Below, one piece after another: positions 27,838-34,575 of a stretch of 34,701 bases of DNA. Source of the DNA: Prorocentrum cordatum (Eukaryota > Sar > Dinophyceae > Prorocentrales > Prorocentraceae); assembly GCA_963575745.1 (NCBI GenBank), contig CAUYUJ010009356.1:1-34701 (forward strand). Direction: 5' to 3'. Under the pieces are notes generated by a model that saw only the letters and a program-made list of their open reading frames with translations, searched no databases and was not told where the DNA came from. Made by a program: the position numbers and the translations under genes. Position 1 is the first letter of the stretch, and each line of letters begins with the position of its first letter.

Positions 27838-27915
27838 AATGCCCACGCGGATTTCCTTGGATCTGCGCTGGACCCCCCTCCAGGGGGTCCAGCGCAGACC
27901 CGTCAGCTCCGCGTT
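27838..27915. repeat. Foldback family M, partial copy
   Basis: GCGGATTTCCTTGGATC as in the complete copy, and a perfect 16-bp hairpin TCTGCGCTGGACCCCC / complement (27862-27877, 27883-27898) with a 5-nt loop. Confidence 0.7.
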
Positions 27916-28001
27916 ATGTTTGTGCAGCTTTTCCCTGTTCGGGGGCAGGGGAGGGCGAATAGCGGCATCGGTGCTATTTTTCGCCTCACATGATCCACTG
28001 T

Positions 28002-28222
28002 TTCGGATGCAATTTCTGGGAGGTCGAATTCTGATTTTGCTGTGGTCAGAAGTCTGGCTTAGTCTGGCTTCATCCCGCTTGATCCCGCTTAATCCCGCTT
28101 TACCCCGCTTAATCCGGCTAAATCCCGCTTGATCCGAGGCCCATTCCGGCGTAACAGCTCCCAGACGGGGCTTAATCCTCATTATTCTTTCCGACGAAAA
28201 CCTCCCAGTAGTTGCCTCCTAA
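28002..28222. mobile_element. Family 2 TIR element (Z2), perfect 6-bp TSD
   Basis: TIRs TTCGGATGCAATTTCTGGGA and complement TTAGGAGGCAACTACTGGGA, flanked by CACTGT on both sides (27996-28001, 28223-28228). The interior has about eight 10-bp units TTAATCCCGC (28050-28136), then GATCCGAGGCCCATTCCGGC and the shared right part. No coding capacity. Confidence 0.9.
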
Positions 28223-28415
28223 CACTGTGCTGCCCATCTCTCGGAGGCACACCGGCGGTAGCGGCTGCATCCTGGACACCGTGGAGCTCCTCGACAAGTC
28301 CAAGGTCGAGTGTTCGATCACCACCAAGAAGGCTGGTCCGACGGACCCCCCGGTCTGGGCAGCGCAGACACCTCGCGGCAGGCTTTCGGCCCTTGGAGGC
28401 AGTTTTTGGCCCTGG

Positions 28416-28485
28416 AGGAGGAGGAGGAGGAGGAGGAGGAGGAGGAGGAGGAGGAGGAGGAGGAGGAGGAGGAAGAGGAGGACCC
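28416..28485. repeat. (GGA)n microsatellite
   Basis: Almost pure GGA, about 65 bp, just upstream of Q copy 3. Confidence 0.95.
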
Positions 28486-28514
28486 GTGCAAAAAACAAGA
28501 CTCATCAACGATGT

Positions 28515-28645
28515 TGGAATTTCGGCCTGCTGGGATGCCCACGTCGCCTCCGCCGGATTCGCCTCGAAATTCTGGTCAGAACGTACACCAGGAGGGCCGT
28601 GGAGTAGCGGTATCAGCTCATTTGCGTTTCCCCAAAGTGGTTGGG
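28515..28645 (-). repeat. Repeat family Q, copy 3
   Basis: GCCGGATTCGCCTCGAAATT, TCAGAACGTACACCAGGAGG and GCGTTTCCCCAAAG match copy 1 on the same strand; see 8447-8577. Confidence 0.7.
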
Positions 28646-28910
28646 GCCAGCCCGTGCATTCCTTCCAGCGCCGGCAAGCTTCTTCGATGACGTTCCAGGC
28701 CTGGCCACCGTGACCCACCTGTTTGGGGCTGGGTCCAGCCTCGGCCAGTCTTTCCCAGCCATGGCCAGTTTTGTTTTCACCACGGAACTTGTGGCTTCAC
28801 TCTTCCCTGAAATCCGACGTAGCGAGAAAAATGCAACATCGTCAAACATCACGCCCGCAGCCCTAGACCCCATCTTTCTGCGTCATTTGTCAAGCCGGAT
28901 CGATCTGTAA
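28641..28910 (+). CDS. Weak coding candidate, no ATG start
   Basis: About 89 codons ending TAA 28908-28910, reading as ordinary protein (PASFFDDVPGLATVTHLFGA, FVFTTELVASLFPEIRRSEK). No in-frame ATG at the start, so it would be an exon. The sequence is repeat-free and moderate in GC. No domain recognised. 28911-29250 downstream shows no feature. Confidence 0.15.
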   Translation: MGPARAFLPAPASFFDDVPGLATVTHLFGAGSSLGQSFPAMASFVFTTELVASLFPEIRRSEKNATSSNITPAALDPIFLRHLSSRIDL

Positions 28911-29253
28911 GGGTGTCACCGGGTTAGGAAAAAAGGCGAACACGCCCGGCTCGAAACAATTGAGACGCCCGCTGCTTTGTGGGCTGCTCTCGGTCCGTCG
29001 TTTTTTCGCCTGCTGCGGCCCCACGGTCGGTTCGGTTGGCCTTGTCGGAAACTGGAACATGTACATTACCGGTGGCGGGCTGTTTGTCAATCCGAGGACT
29101 TTTAGAGGGTCGGGGACGATGTTGGGGTCGGTGTGGTGTATACTAGTTTTTCTCCGTCTTCCAGGAGCCAGCGAAACATGTATGAACCAGGATCTTGTAT
29201 ACATGCACCAGGATCCGCTTTGCTTGCGGGCTTGGAGTTTTGGGCGCCCTTCC

Positions 29254-29430
29254 TTATGAGGAAAATCCCGGAGGCCTCGCGCGGCGCGTAATAGTAGTAT
29301 GATCTAGTCCATTTGTCAGTTCCGTAAATCCGACGCAGTCTGACGTGAACCCGACGCAAATCCGAAGTAGATCCGACGTACATCGGGCCTCAAGCCGCCG
29401 CGCGAGGTCTCAATCGGATTTTCTTCATAG
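29254..29430. mobile_element. Family 2 TIR element (Y1), perfect 6-bp TSD
   Basis: Left TIR TTATGAGGAAAATCCCGGAG + GCCTCGCGCGGCG pairs with the right end (complement CTATGAAGAAAATCCGATTG + AGACCTCGCGCGGCG). CCTTCC flanks both sides (29248-29253, 29431-29436). The interior includes GATCTAGTCCA, TTGTCAGTTCCG and a degenerate 11-bp array of AATCCGACGTA. Confidence 0.9.
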
Positions 29431-29578
29431 CCTTCCTCCGATAGCAGAGGCGCCGCGGATATGGATTAAAAAACAGTCTCGCCCACAGAGCTCAGGCCCT
29501 CCTCCGCATCGGCCGCGCCGCGGCCTGTCGTCGCCCTTTTCCAGCAAGTCCAAGACGCAGTGTATATATGGATATAAA

Positions 29579-29795
29579 CTAGGAGGAAAGTCCTGTGGAG
29601 GCCTCGCGCGGCGCGTAACCGTAGTAGGATCTAGTCCACTTGTCAGTTCCGTCAGCTATGGGCCGACGCTCGCGCGGCGATGCTCAGGAGTCGGTCCGAC
29701 GTAAGTCCGACGTGAATCCGACGTGAATCCGACGTAGATCCGACGTAAATCGGGTCTCAAGTTGCCGCGCGAGGTCTCCAGGATTTTCTTCATAA
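29579..29795. mobile_element. Family 2 TIR element (Y2), perfect 6-bp TSD
   Basis: Left TIR CTAGGAGGAAAGTCCTGTGG + AGGCCTCGCGCGGCG; right TIR complement TTATGAAGAAAATCCTGGAG. TATAAA flanks both sides (29573-29578, 29796-29801). The internal array CCGACGTGAATC has about six 11-bp units (29694-29752). It shares GATCTAGTCCA and TTGTCAGTTCCGT with Y1. Confidence 0.92.
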
Positions 29796-29801
29796 TATAA
29801 A
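29796..29801 (+). promoter_or_regulatory. TATA-box-like motif formed by the Y2 target duplication
   Basis: TATAAA(A) right of Y2, within a short AT-rich patch, about 50 bp before the first intron-like GTAAG. Sequence match only; no transcript evidence. Confidence 0.2.
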
Positions 29802-29848
29802 AGGTGCCCGCACTCCTGTGTAAACTTCAGTGCCGGGCCGCACCAAAC

Positions 29849-30030
29849 GTCGGTAAGGGCCCCCGGCGTTGCGATTTTTTCACAACGTCGACCTCCAGAG
29901 GTCTGGACCCCTTCCCCACGCAGGACCGGTTCTTCATCCTGAATCGTTTTTTGACGGTCCCGAGGCCCGGTAAGGGCCCCCGGAGGCCGAAAATAGCGAA
30001 AAACGTCCCGTCGTGTTTTTTTCACAGCGC
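29849..30030 (+). other. Two intron-like cassettes sharing GGTAAGGGCCCCCGG
   Basis: CGGTAAGGGCCCCCGG occurs at about 29850 and 29969. Each copy is followed by a T6-T7 run and CACA: the first ATTTTTTCACAACG, with a later CTCCAG; the second GTTTTTTTCACAG. Read as introns they would be ~45-55 bp with GTAAGG donors and AG acceptors. Alternative: a plain ~120-bp tandem duplication. Confidence 0.35.
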
Positions 30031-30076
30031 GAGGGGTTCTGGGGTGCAAGGCCGCAAATAGCGTCGGTGTGTGCGT

Positions 30077-30078
<2 letters not shown>

Positions 30079-30123
<45 letters not shown>

Positions 30124-30140
30124 TATACACACATAGAATT
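30079..30140. repeat. (AT)n/(AC)n microsatellite
   Basis: ATATAT run of ~34 bp then ACACACATATATATACACACA. Confidence 0.95.
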
Positions 30141-30226
30141 CGGCTCCCTACTCTTGCCTCTGCTGCCGCCGGGGACGCCGACGGACTCCCCCCGAACCCC
30201 GGGGAGCGTCGGCGGGCGTGTCTTCT

Positions 30227-30510
30227 CAGACGCGAGGAGGAGGAGGAGGCGGAAGAGGAAGGAGGAGGAGGGAGGAGGAGGAAGGAGGAATGAGGAAGGA
30301 GGAGAAAAGGAGGCAGGAGGGAGGCGGGGGGAGGGAGGAGGAGGAGGAGGAGGAGGCGGAGGAGGAGGAAGTAGGAGAGGAGGAGGAGGATGAGGAGGAA
30401 GGAGGGGGAGAGAGAGGAGGCGGAGGGAGGCGGAGGAGGAGGGAAATGGAGGAGAATGAGGAGGAGGAGGAGGAGGAGGAGGAGGAGGAGGAGGAGGAGG
30501 AGGAGGGCCT
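30227..30510. repeat. (GGA)n array, ~280 bp
   Basis: GGA triplets with AGGA/GGGA phase shifts, ending in a pure block (30459-30506). Followed by P-family sequence (GGCCTTCTGGGATGC, CTTCTCCGAAGCCCC, TTTGAGAAGGCCTGCCCC; 30505-30625). Confidence 0.97.
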
Positions 30511-30647
30511 TCTGGGATGCTTTCCAGGCCTTCTCCGAAGCCCCAGGGGGTCCTATGAGCAGGCGCGCGGGCTTTTCGCACGCCCCGCGGCCCTTTGAGA
30601 AGGCCTGCCCCCTCTCACTCCTCCCGACGGCGCGCCCTCGACGCCAG

Positions 30648-30795
30648 GGCGTTCGCGCCCTCTACTACGAGATGGACCTCGAGGTGTCCTGGAAGGGCAG
30701 GGCTGCGCCCCGGCTCCGGCCCCAGGAGGGCAGCGGGGAGCTGGACGGCGTGATCCGGGTGTACAACATCGCGCACGACACGACGTTTCAGCTGG
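30648..30795 (+). CDS. Putative exon: Aha1-like N-terminal domain fragment
   Basis: After a pyrimidine tract and CGACGCCAG (ending 30647), an open segment reads GVRALYYEMDLEVSWKGRA, a ~12-residue Arg/Pro/Gly insertion, then GELDGVIRVYNIAHDTTFQL. Third positions are over 90% G/C, much stronger than chance in nearby sequence. The pattern G-K/R..(Y/F)YE...L.W.G...G.(I/V).(V)..(I)..D is that of the Aha1 N-terminal domain (Pfam PF09229), which binds the Hsp90 middle domain and stimulates its ATPase. Only ~48 residues of a ~135-residue domain are present; no partner exons were found in the window. The exon end is uncertain (GGTGGCC near 30794). It could be a gene fragment. Confidence 0.4.
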
Positions 30796-30884
30796 GTGGC
30801 CCAGCCACGCCCTCCCGGGCATCGGCGTTTTCGTGTCCCACCCAGCAGGTTCAGGTCGTCAGATTGAGAGCTCGCCGCCCACCA

Positions 30885-31043
30885 AGAACCACACCGACCC
30901 AACCCGAAGGTCCCGATCTGCATTCCATCTCCAGTGGGGGGGGGGCGGGGAACATTGAAAAACACATTTGAAGCCCTTTCCCCCCCAACCCGAAGTTCGG
31001 GCGAAGTTCGGGTCGTCGGGTTGGGTTGGGTTGGGGTGGTCTG
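30885..31043. repeat. Foldback, ACCACACCGACCCAACCCGA arms
   Basis: The left arm (30888-30917) pairs with GGGTCGTCGGGTTGGGTTGG...GGTGGT (31008-31043); the loop contains a G9 run. The right arm includes three TTGGG repeats. Confidence 0.7.
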
Positions 31044-31046
31044 GTA

Positions 31047-31192
31047 CAGTCAACCCGCACAGTAAGGATGAACGACTCTCCAAGGGTACCCCTGCATCCT
31101 TGCCTCTTCGGCCATCTTCGGCCCACCCTCAACCACTTTCGAAGGCCCGCCCCGCTCGAAGAGCCTCGGCATGGGCGTCCAAGGCCCTTGCA
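31047..31192 (+). mobile_element. Tc1/mariner-type short element K, copy 3, truncated
   Basis: TA then CAGTCAACCCGCACAGTAAG, followed by the K body (CTCTCCAAGGGTACCCCTGC, GCCCCGCTCGAAGAGC, CCAAGGCCCTTGCAT). It stops at 31192 where family 1 element H begins; the K right end is not seen on the other side. Confidence 0.8.
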
Positions 31193-31354
31193 TGAAGTCG
31201 GGCCTGTCCCTCTACAGGAGGAATGTTCAAACATAGTAAGAAAATAGTCAGGGAACTATTTGTTTTGACTATTTTTGGCCATCTTCAGAGTATTTTTGGG
31301 GTATTTCTAGTTTTTCGTCCAACATCGGCCTGCAGGGGGACAGGCCCGACTTAG
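31193..31354. mobile_element. Family 1 TIR element (copy H), ~160 bp
   Basis: AAGTCGGGCCTGTCCC (31195) and its complement (ending 31352) are perfect TIRs. Interior: TACAGGAGGAATGTTCAAAC, AATAGTCAGGG, GTATTTTTGGGGTATTTCTA, TTTTTCGTCCAACATCGGCC. No matching octamers flank it, so the insertion site has been rearranged after or during insertion into K copy 3. Confidence 0.85.
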
Positions 31355-31675
31355 CTGCAGGTCGTCCCATGCAAGGGCGGGGGCTCCCGGCCCGCCTCGC
31401 ACGCCCCTGGCGTACCGCGGCGGCCGGGCCCAGAGTGTGCCGGCGCTCCGTGGGGGACCCGCCTCGCGCCCTCGACGCGCGACGGCTGCACACCGCGCCC
31501 GCCGGGCTGAAGTCGGGCGCCTCCCTCTGCAGGAGGAGTACTCCAGAGGAGTCCAGACATGCTATGGGGACGATTTTGCCCCCACACCCTAAAACAGGAT
31601 GGGGTTCTTGTCAGCACTCAGACCGCGCGGAGAGCGAGTGCGCCTCCCGCCCTCGGGCCATCATTCTCTGACCCG

Positions 31676-31838
31676 CTCACATGTAGGCTCACTCACATTC
31701 AGACTCACTCATACTCAGACGCACTCGCTCTGAGATTCGTGATGCTCAGGTGTCTCATGCTCGGGATCACTAATATGCAGACTCACTCACACTCCTGGTA
31801 CTTCCGCGCTCAGACTCACACACACATACACACACGTT
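31676..31838. repeat. Degenerate ACTCAC array, left
   Basis: GACTCACTCACA(C/T)TC and CAGACTCACTC words, ending in (AC)n. A sister array lies at 32875-33120. Confidence 0.75.
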
Positions 31839-31840
31839 GT

Positions 31841-32375
31841 GAGGATGTCTCAGGCGAGGCGCGCTGGTTTCAGTACTCCCAAGGGGGGGCACCAGGGGGT
31901 ATATCACAAGCCCGTTCGCGCCCAGATTGGGGGGATGTCTCAGGCGGTTTGCTTGTTTGGGTGCCCAGCATCCTTCTCTTTCGGAGCAGTTTCCGAGGAC
32001 GTCTCAGGCGAGTCGCTGGTTTCAGCATTTCCAATGGGGGGCGCCAGGGGGGATATCACGGGCCCGTTCGCGCCCAGATTGGGGGGATGTCTCAGGCGGT
32101 TTGCCTGTTTGGGTGCCCAGCATCCTTTTCTTTCGGAGCAGTTTCCGAGGACGTCTCAGGCGAGGCGCTGGTTTCAGTACTCCCAAGGGGGGCGCCAGGG
32201 GGTATATCAAGGGCCTGTTCGCGCCCAGATTTGGGGGATGTCTCAGGCGGTTTGCCTGTTTGTGTGCCCAGCATCCTTCTCTTTCGGAGCAGTTTCCGAG
32301 GATGTCTCAGGCGAGGCGCTGGTTTCAGCACTCCCAAGGCCCCGATTGCGAGGATGTCTCAGGTGGTTTGCCTGT
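31841..32375. repeat. ~152-bp tandem repeat, 3.5 copies
   Basis: Units start GAGGA(T/C)GTCTCAGGCGA at 31841, 31995, 32147 and 32298 (154, 152, 151 bp). Each unit holds a second GGGGATGTCTCAGGCGG about 95 bp in, so it is itself an unequal dimer. Periods are not multiples of 3 and the reading frame changes from copy to copy, so it is non-coding. Confidence 0.95.
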
Positions 32376-32384
32376 GTTGGTGAA

Positions 32385-32760
32385 GCCCCAAGAAGCCCTA
32401 GAGAGGGCCCAGGAGGCCCCAGGAGGCTCCCGTAAACCGTAGGAGGCCACAGGAAGCCCCAGGAAGCCTCAGGAGGTTCCAGGAGGCCCCATGAAACTCC
32501 AGGAGGCCTCAGGAGGTTCCAAGGGGCCCCAGGAGGCCCCAGGAAGTCCCAGGAAACGCCAGGAAACTCCAGGAGGCACCAGTACCCCCCAGGAGGCCCC
32601 AGTAGGGCCCAGGAGGCCCCTACAAACCCAAGTGGGCACCAGCAGGCCCCTGGAGGCCCCTGGAGGCTCCGGGATGCTCCGGGAGCCCCAGGAGACCCCA
32701 GGAAGCCCGAGAAGACCCCAGGAGGCCCCCTGGAGGCCCCAGGAGGCCTCAGAAGGTCCT
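32385..32760. repeat. ~12-bp CCCCAGGAGGCC minisatellite
   Basis: About thirty units of CCAGGAGGCCC with AGGAAGC, AGGAAAC and AGGTTCC variants; related to 4574-4655 and 20935-21510. Confidence 0.9.
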
Positions 32761-32874
32761 CATGCCGACCCCACCTGCTGGTTTTACGTATGTGCCTATG
32801 TATTGCCCTTCTCCTGTGGCTCGAATCCTATGTGGTTTACTGGTCTCGAAACCTATGTGTTGTACATATGTGCC

Positions 32875-33120
32875 CAATCTCACACTCGGACTCACTCACA
32901 ATCAGACTCACACTCACACTCACGCCACTCACACTCATACAACTCACACACACACACACACGCACCTACACTCGAATACCCAGACCACTGACATGCATAT
33001 ACACTCACCACATGCTTAGCCATACTCCCACTCATACACATCGACTCACACACGCTCAGACTCGCTCACACACGGACTCACTCCCACTCAGACCCACCCG
33101 TTCTTAGTCTCTCTCACTCA
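32875..33120. repeat. Degenerate ACTCAC array, right
   Basis: CACTCACACTCAC, (AC)n of ~18 bp and CAGACTCGCTCACAC-type words. Confidence 0.85.
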
Positions 33121-33194
33121 TGCCCACTCATTGAGTAGCTTTTGGTTCGCCCAATCTCCCCTTGTAGGAGGACGTGCCCGACCTAACGCTGGGC

Positions 33195-33575
33195 CCAAAG
33201 TGTGCCGGTGCTTCCTGGGGATCTCGCCTCGCGTGATCGGCTGGGGATCGGTCGGAGCAGCAACAGTTGCTTCCCCCCCCTCGCTTTTGCGACACTTGCG
33301 TTATTCAGTCTCCAGGGGGCAGGGGGGCAGTTTTCGTGCCCCTCTTGGGCAAGGGGACCAGGCCTCTGGGGTTTCCGCGGACTGCAAGAGGCAGTGCGTC
33401 GGATGTCTTTGTCGTCAGTTTTTTTTTGTTATATATATATATATATGTATACACATGTTTTTGGCTTTTGTGGCATCGGGGTGGTTTTGAGTGGGGATCT
33501 GTGTTTGGGACGTTCCGGACGCGCCTGGCAGTGGCATGTCTTTCCCTTGTCGATAAAGGGTGTGTCGGGGGGGTG
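33195..33575. other. No feature seen except (AT)n
   Basis: Mixed sequence with T9 and an AT run at 33428-33448. No supported gene or repeat. Confidence 0.5.
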
Positions 33576-33731
33576 GAGAATCTCAATGCCACGCCGCCGC
33601 AGGGGCCCCCGGGGCCCCATCGGCGTGCTACCCCCTCGGTTCTGCGCCCGAGGAAAGACGGCGTGCATCGATAGTAGCACGCCGATGGGGGCCCCGGGGC
33701 CCCCCGCGGCGGCGTGGCAGTGATACTCTTT
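33576..33731. repeat. GC-rich foldback with ~46-bp near-perfect arms
   Basis: TGCCACGCCGCCGC...GGGGCCCC...ATCGGCGTGCTAC (33587-33631) pairs with 33674-33720. Weaker pairing extends ~10 bp further out. The loop carries its own hairpin (CCTCGG/CCGAGG). Confidence 0.92.
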
Positions 33732-33733
33732 CG

Positions 33734-33755
33734 CCCCCCCCCCCCCCCCCCCCCC
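33734..33755. repeat. C22 homopolymer
   Basis: Twenty-two uninterrupted C residues immediately after the foldback at 33576-33731. 33756-34287 is GC-rich with open frames on both strands and no recognised feature. Confidence 0.9.
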
Positions 33756-34287
33756 GATGTGTAGGGACGTGTGTTTGGCTCTCCTCGGTCTCCTGCCGGC
33801 CCCTGGAGTGGCCTGCCCCCGACGACGCCTGGGGACCTCCGGAGCCCTCCCGGGGTGCTGCCGCGCGCTCGCTGCCCACGGGGGGGACGTGGCGGGAGTG
33901 CAGAGCAGGGCTGGCGGGAGGGCGGGGCGCAGGGCTCGTTCGGACTCTTCCCCATCGAGTCGGTTCGACCTCGATGGCTCCCGCTTCCGATGCGGCTCGG
34001 CGCGGGGGCTCCGACCCGGACCGCGATTTCTCAGCGGAGGCTTGGCTGGCCTGCCGATGTCCAACGACTCGAGCGCCCCCGACTTGGCTGCCGATTTCCG
34101 TTGATCCGATGCAGTTCGATCGCCTATCCGACTCATCGATTTCATTCTCGGCTCTCCTGGGGGCGGCGGGAACGGGCGCGGGGACGGAAGGCGTCGGCCC
34201 ACCCAGCATTGCTCCGCCCTGCCGCCGGGAGTGCCGTGGGAGTCGAACGTCTACACAGCTCCATATTTTTCCCCTCCCTACCCTTCC

Positions 34288-34488
34288 TTGGGATGCAACT
34301 CCTGGGAGGTCAAATTCGGATGTTGCACTGGTCCGAAGTCCGGCTCAATCCGGCTCAATCCCGCTGAACCCCGCTTGATCCGGCTGAATCCCGCTTCATC
34401 CGAGGCCCACTCCGGCGTAATAGCTCCCAAGTGGAGCTTCATCCTCCTTGATCTTTCCGACGAACACCTCCCAGGAGTCGCCTCCTAA
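34288..34488. mobile_element. Family 2 TIR element (Z3)
   Basis: TIRs TTGGGATGCAACTCCTGGGA and complement TTAGGAGGCGACTCCTGGGA; flanking hexamers CCTTCC and CCCTCC (5 of 6). The internal array AATCCGGCTC/AATCCCGCTG has about seven units (34331-34393), then ATCCGAGGCCCACTCCGGCG. Confidence 0.85.
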
Positions 34489-34575
34489 CCCTCCCCCCCT
34501 CCCCCCTAACCCTCCCCCCCTGAGCGTTTCCGACGATAACCTCCCAGTCGTTGCCTCCTAACCCTCCCCCCCTGA
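34454..34575. repeat. Tandem duplication of the Z3 right end and flank
   Basis: TTTCCGACGAACACCTCCCA...CCTCCTAACCCTCCCCCC is repeated as TTTCCGACGATAACCTCCCA...CCTCCTAACCCTCCCCCC + CTGAGCG, ~74 bp apart. The right TIR therefore occurs twice. 34576-34701 is G/C-rich with a GGCCGGGCCCCG hairpin and no gene. Confidence 0.75.

Larger units (their letters stand above)
31508..33186. mobile_element. Family 1 composite TIR element (I-J), ~1.68 kb
   Basis: Left end TGAAGTCGGGCGCCTCCCTC then TGCAGGAGGAGTACTCCA and GGGGACGATTTTG, as in element C. Right end TTCGCCCAATCTCCCC, TTGTAGGAGGACGTGCCCGA and CCTAA to 33186. Flanking octamers CGCCGGGC (31500-31507) and CGCTGGGC (33187-33194) match 7 of 8. Cargo in order: ACTCAC-rich array, 152-bp tandem repeats, CCCAGGAGGCC array, unique ~110 bp, second ACTCAC array. 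Caveat: the octamers are GC-rich, and GGGCCCA(G/A)AGTGTGCCGG occurs both at ~31427 and ~33191, so the flanks may also share an older duplication. Confidence 0.6.

Noticed and set aside
31015-31037. Telomere-like TTGGG repeats
   Set aside because: Only three copies, forming one arm of a foldback; too short for a telomeric tract.
31559-32383. 274-codon plus-strand frame with repeated peptide-like segments
   Set aside because: The 152-bp units are not a multiple of 3, so successive copies are read in different frames; the repeat is a DNA-level feature.
33771-34367. Open frames on both strands with plausible composition
   Set aside because: Both strands open over the same GC-rich sequence, no domain or splice signal, and the plus frame runs into element Z3.
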